NCBI RefSeq assembly: GCF_037325665.1
Contig: NC_090247.1
Span: forward strand, 21,733,133-21,797,132
Length of the DNA stretch: 64,000 nt
Source: Littorina saxatilis
Lineage: Eukaryota > Mollusca > Gastropoda > Littorinimorpha > Littorinidae
Direction of reading: 5' to 3'
Part shown: piece after piece, positions 23,901-33,649 of the stretch
Layout: each line of letters opens with the position of its first letter
Position numbering within the stretch: position 1 is the stretch's first letter
Translations under genes and position numbers: made by a program
The notes under the pieces: generated by a model
The model's database searches: none
Seen by the model: the letters and a program-made list of their open reading frames with translations, nothing else
What the model was told of the DNA's origin: nothing

Positions 23901-26900
23901 AGTTTATTGCATTATAACCAGTGTCTTCCAAACAGATTGATAATGAAAAGATGAAGTTTGTGAAATAACATCTGCGGTTGACAGTGGCAAGTTCATGTTT
24001 ACAATCATCTCAGAAAACATTGCTTCAGCGCGGACTACAGCCTTTTCTTCTGGCAGGATTTGCTTTGCGGGAATGAACTTCATAATTCCTTGGCAGCTTT
24101 CAGCGGATTTCTTTGCAGCAACCTTGTCCAGAGTTTTGGAACTGCAGTGTCGTTCGATGTCATATTTCCCAGCATGGGCAACGGAGAAATCTGATTTACA
24201 ATACTTGCAGTGTGCATGACTTTTTCCCATAGTAGACTCCACAATTCCTGGCTCTTTCTTATATTTATCCAAGAAAATCTGCTGCTTCTGCTGTTTAGAC
24301 TTGGTACAGTCATCCGAAACTGGCACATTTTTCCGCTTCATTTTGCCACGATTATTCAGACGATCGCACGTGCCAACAACTGAACAAGGTTTCCACAGCT
24401 GAAGACTCGCTGTCATGCTTATCTCCCTTCGACCGAAACCAGTTGTACCATTCCGTAATCAGCACACCAACACCGGAAAACGTATTCTAGACTTGTTCTG
24501 AGGCGTATTTTGTGCGTGTGTCGCGTATTTGCGTACCGATAATAATTTGGCGTTCAAAATACGCCCAAATTGTACTGGTAAACAGGTCTGCCTTTCAGTT
24601 TCATTAGCTGTACATTTCCGGCAAGTTAAATTTAATCAGACGAAGGACTTTTCTTTACTGTATTATTCCACTTCTGGTAAATTCACATCTTGTCCTGAAA
24701 AGCGGCATCAAAAAGCTACCCTAGTGTAAATGAAATCACCCGCCTGGCAGAATGACCAAGCTGCAAGGTCTTTGATTTGTTTGTTTGTTTAACGCCCAGC
24801 CGACCACGAAGGGCCATATCAGGGCAGTGCTGCTTTGACATATAACGTGCGCCACACACAAGACAGAAGTCGCAGCACAGGCTTCATGTCTCACCCAGTC
24901 ACATTATTCTGACACCGGACCAACCAGTCCTAGCACTAACCCCATAATGCCAGACGCCAGGCGGAGCAGCCACTAGATTGCCAATTTTAAAGTCTTATGT
25001 ACGACCCGGCCGGGGTTCGAACCCACGACCTCCCGATCACGGGGCGGACGCCTTACCACTAGGCCAACCGTGCCAGTCCAAGGTCTTTGATAGTCTTGGA
25101 GTTATGACAAAGTTGTTGACCCATGTCATTCTCAATCTGGATTAGAACCCCTGACACCAGGGTCACAAGTACAGTTCTTAACCACCCTATTAAAGGGACC
25201 TCAGGTTATAGGTATAACTGAAAAAACATGTAAATGCACAGCTATCAAAGACCGAGTCAAACAGATTGAAAAATCAGCTGTACCTTTGACACCAGGAACA
25301 GCATGAGAAACTTTTGACTCATGATTCCCAATGACTTGTCCTTTCGCATCTCTCCTGCAAAATAAAGTACATCCAACTTTAACCTTTAGCTAAATGTGCC
25401 GTTAGGCCCCCCCCCCCAAAAAAAAAGTGTGGTTAAGGTAACATAGCCAACAAAAAAATAGGGTAGGAAGGTAGGTAATCACCTTTTTTTTTTAACTTTT
25501 TTTTTCTAATGTGTACAAATTAAACCTACTTGACAGGGAAATAAGTGTGCAACTCGAGCGCTTTCGCTTTTATTGCGTTTTCTGCACTGGTTTATTTTGT
25601 TTTGTTTTGTTTTGTTACAAATGTAATAAAAAGTTATAGGGTCGGCCCCTAAAAATAGGGTAGGTCGGGTTACCGTAACCACACCTATTTTTTTTAGGCC
25701 TTAGGAATTGCAATGCGCAGACACAGCAAACAGTATTGTGGTATAACTGTATTCCCTGGATGATAGCTGAGAATGTTTAAATTGGGAAAAAGTTTTAGAT
25801 GTAGTTCTACTTTAATACCTTAAATGGTTTGAAGAGGAAATACCTGATAAAAACGTTTCCTAGGCAATACAATTATAGACACAAAACCAACAATAACCAA
25901 ACTCATGTCCATCTCGGTACTTCATAACAGCATTATACAACTGAAATAACCAAGACCACTTTATGACTGCACACTTACTAAGTGACTTACAAGTTACATT
26001 TCACAACATCCCAAAACTTTCAGAAACCTTCATCAGAAGTAATAAGTCACAAACCAAAATAAATAAATATTGCTTTTCTCAGAAGGAGTCGTAAACAATT
26101 AGCATGACTACTGACCTTTTTGTTTGAGTTCATTGAGGGGGTCATCACTGGGCCCACCAGGGGTCAGGATGTCGGACTCCCTGTCCGGTGTGAGGGGACA
26201 CAACTCTGGGTTCAGCTCTCGACTCAGCTCCTTCTCCTTCAGACGCGCCATCTGCTCTCCAAACCCTTCCTTGATTGCCAGAGTCTGAAAAAGAGACGAG
26301 AAATTGAGAAGATGTCTGCGTCTTTAGGTTGAAAAGTACAAAACCAAAGCAAAGGAATAAGCAGCAAGTTTGAAGCAAATCATGACAATCACAGCTCCCT
26401 GAATTTTCTCGAAAAAAAAAAATGTTTTAAAGGGTTGGGGCTTGGAGTACATGTTTACAAAAAAAGGTTGCGGGTGGAAATTCTCTTGAGAGCACGACAC
26501 ACACCAAACAATGAGGTACGCACAGACGAAAACCTTCCAATTTTGTGTACACCAGAGTGTTTCTGGTAACCTACAGCAAGTTTTGGGCTATCCAAATTTC
26601 TCCCACAGTGCGATGTAAGCATAAAGACCGTTTTCTTGTTCTTCTTCTTAGAAATGTAACAATAAGTGAAATGCCCGTACCTTGAGCCTAGACAGCGTGG
26701 TGTTGAGGTTGGTCTTGCCGTGCCAGACGTACTTGTTCTTGGCGTGACGACTCACCACCTCCACACTCTCCAACACGTTCACGATGTCGTAGATTCTCCT
26801 TCTTTCAACATCTGCAACAGTTGCATTTGGGGGATGAAGCAAAAAATCTTTAAATGAATTTGTAGCAAGCTCTTGCATTTTTAACAACCACAAAGAATAT

Positions 26901-28404
26901 AACTCACAGAATAATCAAAATTGCTTCAGCTGTCACAATTTCATTAACCCATATTGGCTAAAGAAAAACAGATACTGAGTAACAATTACCCCACTGAAGT
27001 AATGACAACCAAACAATGCATATTCATAAAGTGATCAACAGCACCAGGGAAAACCAACAAATACAAAAGTTTGAACAATGGACCTGAAGGTTATGCAACC
27101 AGTAACATAGCAGAAATTAAAATTTAAGTTGCCAAGTTTTGGTTCAACTTATAGTATACAAAGTGTAGAAAATGAGCCATGTTAGTTGTTACAAAACCAT
27201 CAGGCCTCTTATGGGAATAGGTGTCTTCCCAATACATCAGTATTTATTCAGAAAACAAGCAGCTTGAGACAAACTTACTGAGATCTTTTGCTACTTCATC
27301 CAGGCAGATTTCAATTTTCTCTGTTGGGTTTGGGTACTCAGGATATCTTTGCAGAAACCTGAAATGCAACACAAAATAATACAATTAGTTTTGTGAAATC
27401 AGAATACAAAATGATTGTACATCAAAGAGATCAGCACACCAACAAATATGCAGTAGTAACAGACTGTACAACTACAAGCCCACAACCATATGTATCGCCG
27501 ATTTTTATTAAAAAAATATGATTAAATCTTGGCTTGTAAAAAATAGCAGACACAGGAACTAGGACACATTAAAAGTGCTCAAGTCATACACAAATTCTGG
27601 GCATGAATCATGGGACAACTCTCTACTAGTACCAGTATCAATGGAGCTTACAAAAAAGTCTGCTGTCCTTTTCGGCTTAAGTTCTCAAGATACCCAAAAT
27701 CATGTGTGACCTGCAACATACCTGTAACAGAGTAGGCCTAATGATTTGTCTTTCCTTGATCCATGTCCAAGCTCGTTCTTGCCATAGTCACTGTCTTGTG
27801 ATGACATGTGTTCCGTGTCCAGACTAGATCCGTCCCCGACCTCCACGTCTTTTTGCTCCTCTTTCTGGCTCTGCTGCATTTTGCGAATCTCAGGACTGAC
27901 GGCACTAAACAACATCCTGAGATTTGCGGTAGGCGACGGTGGAGCCTCCATCGCCCCCTGAAGTTCTCTTGAAGGGGAGTCGTTACCTGAACGTTCTGTG
28001 CCAGCGCTGCAACTGCTGCTGGTACTTTCTGCATCTTCACTTGCCCTGCTGCCGCTAGAGGTGTCTGCGTCCGAGAAGCAGCGTCGCATCAATGATGAAG
28101 ACGAGATAACAGAACCAGAGCAGCCATTGCAGCAACTGTCTTTCTTCTCAGGCCGTTTTCTGCCTCTTGACGAGACAGACATGGAGGCCGAGCGCTTCAT
28201 TCCGTTTTCTTTCCCTGCCTGTCTCCCCTGGATTATGTCTTTCTTCACACCCACGCTTGATTTTAGATCATAATGATTGCCTGGAACTATGGTGTGCGTG
28301 TTGATGTTACAGACTTTTAGACCGCCTGCCCTTTCATGGTCTGGAATGGGTTCCTTACATAGATGCTGCTGTGTAGACTTTAGCAAAAATTCCACATCGG
28401 CCAT
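16532..28404 (-). CDS. E2F7/8: Atypical E2F transcription factor (E2F7/E2F8 family), complete spliced coding region
   Basis: Join, in transcription order: 28404-27722, 27358-27279, 26811-26681, 26284-26116, 25354-25284, 23135-23051, 21329-21180, 20170-20099, 19569-19516, 18913-18749, 17919-16532. The exons total 3,048 bp, divisible by three, giving 1,015 aa (human E2F7 and E2F8 are about 900 aa). Seen: two winged-helix DNA-binding domains, each opening with RKDKSLG, at about 216-298 ([13 protein letters not shown]) and 357-447 ([15 protein letters not shown], then RGRKPAFKY). An N-terminal [18 protein letters not shown] motif lies at 157-174, and [19 protein letters not shown] with SSPIKK follows DBD2. 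Known of the family: atypical E2Fs bind E2F sites without a DP partner, lack the RB-binding region and repress S-phase genes in the nucleus. Inferred: a single E2F7/8 orthologue. The long C-terminal tail is Ser/Thr/Pro/Ala-rich and not otherwise recognised. The start in exon 2 is less certain than the rest. Confidence 0.95.
18749..18913 (-). CDS. E2F7/8: E2F7/8 exon 11: conserved post-DBD motif
   Basis: 165 bp between GTGCAG and GTGAGT, residues 500-553. It contains [19 protein letters not shown] and [11 protein letters not shown], the counterpart of the RHPSLIKLVKSIESDRR and SAPSSPIK motif of human E2F8. Confidence 0.93.
19516..19569 (-). CDS. E2F7/8: E2F7/8 exon 10
   Basis: 54 bp between TTTCAG and GTGAAT, residues 482-498 ([17 protein letters not shown]). 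It has matching phase on both sides. No domain is recognised; being in frame and a multiple of three, it could be alternatively spliced. Confidence 0.8.
20099..20170 (-). CDS. E2F7/8: E2F7/8 exon 9
   Basis: 72 bp between TTTCAG and GTGAGT, residues 458-480 ([20 protein letters not shown] then NDS). It is called from the exact splice phase and an RHSLL motif like that after DBD2 in E2F8. Confidence 0.85.
20623..21150. mobile_element. Harbinger-like MITE, copy 2, with extra interior (E2F intron 8)
   Basis: Left TIR with a C-run then GTCTGTTTACGGTAACTCGACCGACCCT; right TIR ends GTTACCGTAAACAGACC, T-run, GGGCC. The interior (about 20750-21060) is longer than in other copies. Its right end lies about 30 bp from the exon 8 donor (21179). 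Confidence 0.65.
21180..21329 (-). CDS. E2F7/8: E2F7/8 exon 8: DBD2 recognition helix and wing
   Basis: 150 bp between CTGCAG and GTAAGC. It codes residues 408-456 with [17 protein letters not shown] and [19 protein letters not shown], nearly identical to vertebrate E2F7/8. Confidence 0.97.
22039..23011. mobile_element. Mariner-like MITE, interrupted by another element (E2F intron 7)
   Basis: Left end AGTGGAACCCCCCTTTTAA, right end AAGGAGGGTTCCACTG followed by TA. The interior TTAAGATCTTGTTTTCTCAG and TTTTTAAGACC match the whole copy at 37021-37211. It is interrupted at 22151-22960. Confidence 0.7.
22151..22960 (-). mobile_element. 0.8-kb dispersed element, copy 4, nested in a mariner-like MITE
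   Basis: From ATTTAGTCAAGTTTTGACT to CGCCTTACGCGACTTGTT. It splits a mariner-like MITE in E2F7/8 intron 7, so it is younger than that MITE. Confidence 0.8.
23051..23135 (-). CDS. E2F7/8: E2F7/8 exon 7: DBD2 middle
   Basis: 85 bp between CTGCAG and GTGAGT. It codes residues 379-406, [16 protein letters not shown] then [12 protein letters not shown], matching the E2F8 stretch VSLEVAAKILIGEDHVEDLD. Thr407 is split. Confidence 0.95.
23301..23597. mobile_element. Harbinger-like MITE, copy 3 (E2F intron 6)
   Basis: Ends GGCC...TAGGTGTGGTAACCCGACC and GTTACCGTAACCACACC...GGCC, with TTA flanks on both sides. It belongs to the GTGTGGTTACGGTAAC subtype and matches copy 4 in the reverse orientation over about 300 bp. 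Confidence 0.8.
23682..24590 (-). mobile_element. hAT-like non-autonomous transposon in E2F7/8 intron 6
   Basis: Perfect 14-bp TIRs CAGACCTGTTTACC (23682-23695 and 24577-24590) with a 6-bp direct repeat CCTTTC on both sides (23676-23681, 24591-24596). It is about 0.9 kb and carries only the N-terminal part of a transposase-type protein. CAG-starting TIRs fit hAT; most hATs duplicate 8 bp, though 5-6 bp subgroups are known. Confidence 0.8.
23904..24416 (-). pseudogene. Truncated BED-zinc-finger protein, hAT transposase N-terminus
   Basis: 170-residue frame containing [53 protein letters not shown] and [20 protein letters not shown]. This is the N-terminus of a common animal hAT-like transposon protein (BED/C2H2-type finger ahead of the catalytic RNase H fold). 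The last zinc ligand appears lost: RHCSSKTL where a final His is expected. The frame loses similarity after VISQT, and the catalytic domain is absent. It lies inside E2F intron 6, same orientation. Confidence 0.75.
24777..25078 (-). mobile_element. tRNA-headed SINE, full length (E2F intron 6)
   Basis: Head GGCACGGTTGGCCTAGTGG with a box A-like TGGCCTAGTGG and box B GGTTCGAACCC; tail GGCCCTTCGTGGTCGGC, GGGCGTTAA then (AAAC)n. Perfect 13-bp target duplication CAAGGTCTTTGAT (24764-24776, 25079-25091), so a recent insertion. Confidence 0.92.
25284..25354 (-). CDS. E2F7/8: E2F7/8 exon 6: start of DBD2
   Basis: 71 bp between TTGCAG and GTACAG. It codes residues 356-378, [20 protein letters not shown] then VSK, the counterpart of human RKDKSLRVMSQKFVMLFLVS. 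Its length is not a multiple of three, so skipping it would shift the frame and destroy DBD2. It is flanked by inverted Harbinger-like MITEs. Confidence 0.96.
25406..25702. mobile_element. Harbinger-like MITE, copy 4 (E2F intron 5)
   Basis: TTA-flanked element with GTGTGGTTAAGGTAACATAG at the left and GGTTACCGTAACCACACC at the right. Inverted relative to copy 3, so the two flank exon 6. It begins only about 52 bp beyond the exon 6 acceptor. Confidence 0.8.
26116..26284 (-). CDS. E2F7/8: E2F7/8 exon 5: linker between the DNA-binding domains
   Basis: 169 bp between TTTCAG and GTCAGT. It codes residues 299-354, a charged helix-like stretch ([19 protein letters not shown]) followed by a Pro/Asp-rich linker. 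Splice phases match exons 4 and 6 exactly. Confidence 0.93.
26681..26811 (-). CDS. E2F7/8: E2F7/8 exon 4: DBD1 recognition helix and wing
   Basis: 131 bp between TTGCAG and GTACGG. It codes residues 256-298 with [15 protein letters not shown] (recognition helix), then [17 protein letters not shown]. RRxYD is the E2F-family DNA-contact motif. The exon ends in phase 0. Confidence 0.97.
27279..27358 (-). CDS. E2F7/8: E2F7/8 exon 3: DBD1 first half
   Basis: 80 bp between TTTCAG and GTAAGT. It codes residues 229-254, including [19 protein letters not shown], which matches the human E2F8 stretch RYPNYPNPAVNNDICLDEV. Arg228 and Asn255 are split across the flanking introns. Confidence 0.95.
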
Positions 28405-28406
28405 AT
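27722..28406 (-). CDS. E2F7/8: E2F7/8 exon 2: first coding exon, N-terminus and start of DBD1
   Basis: Acceptor TTTCAG precedes 28406; the ATG is at 28404-28402 and opens [10 protein letters not shown]. The exon codes residues 1-227 and two bases of Arg228, ending in AG|GTATGT. It has a Ser-rich stretch (about 73-146), a basic patch [19 protein letters not shown] at 70-88 that could be a nuclear localisation signal, the conserved [18 protein letters not shown], and the first helix of DBD1 ([13 protein letters not shown]). Confidence 0.9.
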
Positions 28407-30506
28407 CTGAAACAGACACAAAGAGAAATATAAGACATGGTCCATTGCTAAAGTTTTTGTGCTCTAGTGCAAGTATTTTAACTTGGTTCCTTGTAGTACC
28501 GTAGCCTCTTTGGAGTAAACAATGAATTTCCAGTAAATCCCTGCCATGACACCAGCAAAATCTTACAATGCAGCCATGAGGCCCACCCAATAAGTAAATA
28601 GACAAATTGCAACAACCAAAAACATACAAACAAAACTGAGTGTAACATTCACATAAGGTAAGTTGCTGATTTGTCACTGTCAGTAAGTCAATCTGAAGGC
28701 AAAATAAAATCTTACAATAACCAATCAAAAGAAGAAAAACACAAAAATGGACAAATGGCAAATACTTGAATTTAAAGCACGCTAAACAAAATAGGATCTG
28801 GATGTCAAGGTGAACAAATTTCAGAAATAAAGCAAACAGTCAGGACTCAAAAGACCAGACAAGTGAAGTCAAAGGAAAATCAGATCAATGCCCCACTGCC
28901 ATTTTTTTTAAACAAAAGAATACAGCCTCCTCACTCTAAAGATTGCCCTTCCAATCCGTAACACTTCATATCCACTTATGAAAACATCGCGAAGTGGCAA
29001 TGGCCTATTCCACATGTCCGAGAATGCCCTCTCCACAAGCGGGAAAACGAAGCCGCAAGCGTACCGCCATTGTAGGGGTCATTCACTAAAAACTACTACC
29101 AATATCCAACACAGACTCAACTTGACTGAAAATTCAACGAACATTGGAATACAGACAAGCGCAGGTTTTGTTTTACAACGAAACAAGACGTCGATCCCAC
29201 TGGTACGTTAGCGACTGTTATTCGCTGTGATCTACCGCCAAAACAGTCGTGACCCGTTAGAACTTTACCGTTTTGGCTCCAGTACAACTAAGAAACCTGT
29301 GACAATTTAAAATCTTCAACACACAGACAAAGACATTTTCAGCAGTTATCACAAGTTTCGAGCCCTTGTCATTGAAAAATGGAAGTTATACAGCCAATCT
29401 GTAAATCATACCAACGATCCCGCGATTGCCTAGTTACGTTATTTTGACATGTTGTACATCGCGTTTTGCATCCAAAACAACAGACAGAATTAACAAATTT
29501 CACAAATATTCAAGTCTTATCATCACATACCTTTGTCTTACAAGACTAGTTGTGAAAACGTTTGGTAAATACTGTCAGAAAAGCGCAACAGGTGTGTACC
29601 CAAAAGCCGCTCAAAGAAAACTGCGAACAACGCATGCATCACTTCGCAGCAACCCGTCTCGTCTGCGGTAGGCTATTCGAAATTGGCGCGTGATAGCGAC
29701 GCACGATTCGGGGCCCCTGAACATGGATACACAGCAGATCAGCTAACGGCTCCTCGACTTATTCACAATCTGCGTTGTTTTCTAGGTCTCCCCTCCAAAA
29801 TAATGATCAGTGTTTCGAAGCACAATTGAACGAAAATCAAACCATGGTTAAATGTAACAGAAAAGGCCAAATATCACCAGGGAACCGAAAGGTTTTACTG
29901 ACATGTCAGCACAGGTTCGATGGTCAAGTTGTGTTCCAGTACTGGCCGAGTAGGCGGGCCGGTTGAAACATTTTTAAGTACTAATTAAAAACGAAATACG
30001 TCGGTAAACCATTCACACAGATAAGAAAAAAACAAACTAAGCAAGCAACACCGAATGATTGTAAGCATCTGCAAAAATGTCCTTCCTACACCGACTTAGT
30101 CGGGAGGTGACCTAATAATTCATGCGCACAGCCGTCGTGTGATCGCAGCCACATTCCAAGCAAAGAGTCGCCGTTCACACACACAATACTGAACTCACAT
30201 GTAAATACTTAGTTGTACTGTTATCAATCTTACTTGAAATGAACTTAAAAAGGACAATTATGGAACGATTGAGGATAAATCGTCCACAATGCTCGATTTC
30301 CGACGTCGCGCAAATGGCTCTCTCCGTGCTGATGTCACCGACAAGTACACCCAATTTTTTTTCAGAAGTGATATACCCAGCGTCCTAGAGACTAACTGGA
30401 CGATTCAGGACAGTAGATGGATATCTCCTCTAGCTACAGATGTAATCAGATGTCCGAAAAAACACACAGAAATCAAATAATTGGAATAAATGTAGCAGAT
30501 ACTCAC
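28407..30506 (-). other. Presumed E2F7/8 intron 1
   Basis: Interval between the putative exon 1 and exon 2. It is AT-rich in the lower half and CG-richer near 29640-29800, where another GGCGCG occurs (29695-29700). No coding exon or repeat family was recognised in it. An alternative promoter near 29.7 kb is possible. Confidence 0.4.
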
Positions 30507-30560
30507 AGAAGGCATGATTATGAGTGTCGATCTATTTGGCGCGAGATGACGCGCTTTTGG
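30507..30560 (-). other. E2F7/8: Probable E2F7/8 exon 1 (5' UTR) with an upstream ORF start
   Basis: On the minus strand a consensus donor GTGAGT occupies 30506-30501, so the exon would end at 30507. Joined to the exon 2 acceptor (28406), an ATG at 30515-30513 opens an 11-codon frame that runs over the MADVEF start codon and stops shortly after it. This is therefore a candidate upstream ORF, not an extended N-terminus. The 5' edge (TSS) is not visible and the upper bound here is nominal. Confidence 0.5.
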
Positions 30561-30828
30561 TTGCCAGCTACACGCCCATCGCGGGCTAGACCAATGAAAA
30601 GCGTCGATGAGCTGGTTATTGACATCAATGACCTAGAAAACGCCAATAGGCGGTGAGGTCGAAGGTCAGAATCGTGGCATGTCCGTACTGCGCTTGTTGC
30701 AGGTACATTAGCTAAGGTAGAAAAACATGTCTGAGCCAGCTCGTTTGTCCATATAAGTGGTTCGAACACAGCGCTTTGAACCACCGTACGTTGTCTTCAC
30801 GTGATGATTTTGCATTTATTGCGCGAAA
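30535..30828 (-). promoter_or_regulatory. Putative E2F7/8 promoter: E2F sites, CCAAT boxes, CHR-like motif
   Basis: Seen: TTTGGCGCGA (30535-30544) followed by GACGCGC; TTTCGCGC on the minus strand (30828-30821); CCAAT at 30591-30595 and 30643-30647; TTTGAA (CHR-like) at 30775-30780. E2F sites with NF-Y boxes and CHR elements are the known grammar of cell-cycle promoters, and vertebrate E2F7/E2F8 are E2F targets. Inferred: feedback control of this gene by E2F factors, possibly its own product. Confidence 0.5.
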
Positions 30829-30899
30829 TTTCTCCCGGGGTTTTCCGGGCTCGCGGGAAACCAGTCGGGGCGAGCTAAAGTAAACAAACCTCAACAAGG

Positions 30900-32560
30900 T
30901 GGAACTTGTGACGTGGGTTTTGCTTTTCTATGCATACTTTTTTTTCCACACGTCCGAAGTGAAACAAAATCGAAAATTAAAAAAAAGTAAAAAAACAGAA
31001 TAACCTGCAGAAAATATTTGCTGGCATGTGATTGAAACCACTGTTGAAAAAATAATCGGTAACCTGTCAGCAAGTGGTTTTAGAAGGTGCCTATTTTATT
31101 ATGAAATCCATTTTATCCGGTCTTCCTTAAATTCAGAATTTTGAATATAACCTATATTTACTGGTTTCTTTCTAGTACCTTGACTGACAAAATTGTCTGC
31201 GGGTGACAGTAAACTATGACAAGCATTTTGATAAATTAAGAGCAACCAGTTGTACACAGGTCACCTCAGATTTATTATTTTTGTTATCTGTTTTCTTTTT
31301 AATCCTGATTTTTGTTACTTTACAAAAGATCTATCTCCCGGTTTAAAAAAAAAGTATTGTAACTGAGAAAGGTGCCTGTAGATGACGCTAACAGTACACA
31401 TAAGTATGTCTGTTGAACCCACAAAATGTGGACATATACATTTTTTTTCATAGTAGTAATGTTAGTTATAGAATAGTAAAACACAAGCACCACCGACAAG
31501 CAACATGCCTTTCAGACAAGACAATATGCTCAATCCTACAGGTAGTTTACTTACTAATAAGCTCGATCCAATGGTAACACAAGGGCATGTCACACAAAAC
31601 ACCTACACACTAGCACTGGCTATTAATCATGTGGTTGGGAATATTTTCTACATCAGGCAGGTAGACACATGTTGGTCACTTAAAACAAAATGTGGCAGGA
31701 AATTCCAATGTAGGCATAAAAGCAAGAATAGTAGGTGCTAAACAGAATTAAGAACACACTCAGAAACTAATAACAAATTTCAGCTTTGGCTTTCATTTCA
31801 TGTTCAAAATGTTTCCTGGTATGCAAACTGCAAAATATGTTGAGTAATCAACAATTTTTCCTCTTATTTCTTTGGTGCAAGCTGATTAGAGCGCAGTGCA
31901 GTTCTTCACAGAAGGGCCCTTTGAAGCTTAAAATTACATAATTATGTAATACAGCCAAACCTGTCTAATACAACCACACAAGAGACTGAATAAATGTGAT
32001 CATCACGGAGAGGTGGTACTGGTAGCCATGGAATAGTGAATATATTAACACAAAATTGTCTGGAATCCTCAGGGTGGTTGTGGTCAAGAGGTGATGTCAG
32101 GGCAGGTTCCACCATTATTTATTCCTGTTCACTATTAACATTAACACAGCATTATCTGTAACACTCGGAAAGAGTAATTAACATTTTCTTCCACCTGCTA
32201 ATCAAGTAACTTGAACCTTTCAGAATCTACGTCACAGGAATTTGGCTGGCCTTAATACCATCCTTTTCTAACAACAGTAAGGTTCAGTTTGCCGTGCAAT
32301 TCTTGACCTTGTCAAAAATACAAACAAATAAAAAAAATGGTTGCTCAAAAACATTACTGGTACTGGGTTGTTCCTGCACTGTGAATTGTGTCGTTCTGTG
32401 AGTTTGGGAACTGTTGAGAGATAAAGTCTTTCCTACAGGAACATGTCATATAAGAAACATGTCACAGGCACCCCTAGCATAACAGTAAACACCAACCATG
32501 CGCTTTCAAATGTATTTTAGAATAAAATTGCCTTCACCAGATGGGTGTGTGTGTGAGTGC
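30900..32560. other. Region upstream of E2F7/8, no gene recognised
   Basis: AT-rich, non-coding in all frames. 32714-33299 is likewise empty. Confidence 0.5.
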
Positions 32561-32572
32561 GTGTGCACATGC

Positions 32573-32705
32573 ATGGGTGCAACTCTGCCGGCTACACGCC
32601 GGCAGCCGGTTTTGTTCCAGGAGAGGTTTTTTTTGGCATTTTAAATACTAAAAAACCTGGACCCCAACTTTTCCCGGTTTTTGGAATTTTCCAGGTTGCA
32701 CCCAT
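32573..32705. mobile_element. 133-bp MITE with 8-bp target duplication
   Basis: TIRs ATGGGTGCAAC at 32573-32583 and, inverted, 32695-32705, flanked on both sides by GCACATGC (32565-32572, 32706-32713). The short length and the 8-bp duplication fit a hAT-type MITE. An internal CCGGC inverted repeat follows the left TIR. Confidence 0.75.
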
Positions 32706-33311
32706 GCACATGCTCTGACCAGTACACAATGAGTAACTGTTAAAGAAACGACAGGACCATTCCTGATTTGGCTTAAAACCGCTTCCCTGTATGCACATTT
32801 AGGAGTTAGACCAGTCTTTCTGATCCGTCCAGTCATAGATTATTTGCAACAGATGCACCAGTAAATACATTAGTTGTGACTGAATCAAGCCAGTCCAGCC
32901 TAAAAATCACAGCCCCTCTACCCTGAATACCCCTTCGGTTAAACTACCCGCACCTGTTACCATGAGAAACCCAGCAATCAATATAATTAATAAATTATGC
33001 TAGTTGAATTGTAGGTCTGATGATTAAAACTTCAGCCTATTGTATAGACTGTGAACAATTGTAGATTAATTGATGAACGAAAGAGCGTAATTATACTCCG
33101 TCCAAAAAGAAAGAGAAAACTTACTTCTAGATACATGTACCAGTGAATTTTTTTAATTATTCTTTTTAACTTATGTGATTAGGTTCACTCCCTTTTTTGA
33201 CTACATACATTTACTTGTCCTCAAATCCACTTAAATCAGAAGAAAAAGTTGATTGACTTTACAACTGTCTTTTACACTGTTAACAATAACATTATGTGCT
33301 TTTCTGTATAC

Positions 33312-33494
33312 TTTCTTTATTTGGTGTTTAACGTCGTTTTCAACCACGAAGGTTATATCACGACATGGAAAGGGGGGGGGGGGGGGGGGGAGATGGGATA
33401 GAGCCACTTGTTAATTGTTTTTAGTTCACAAAAGCACTAATCAAAAAATTGCTCCAGGGGCTTGCAACGTAGTACAATATATTACCTTACTGGG
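33312..33494 (-). mobile_element. Family B SINE, 5'-truncated
   Basis: Holds only the 3' half, with a G-run at 33368-33391. 12-bp target duplication TTTTCTGTATAC (33300-33311, 33495-33506). Confidence 0.9.
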
Positions 33495-33649
33495 TTTTCT
33501 GTATACAATTTGATTTGGGTTAATATAGGTCCACAACTGTAATGTATGACAGGCAGTCCAACACAGCTTTTGAAACTACAAATCATAAAAACAACATTTC
33601 AAACAGATAGTTTTCTGTACAAGTATTAAACACAAGTGGCAAATAACAT

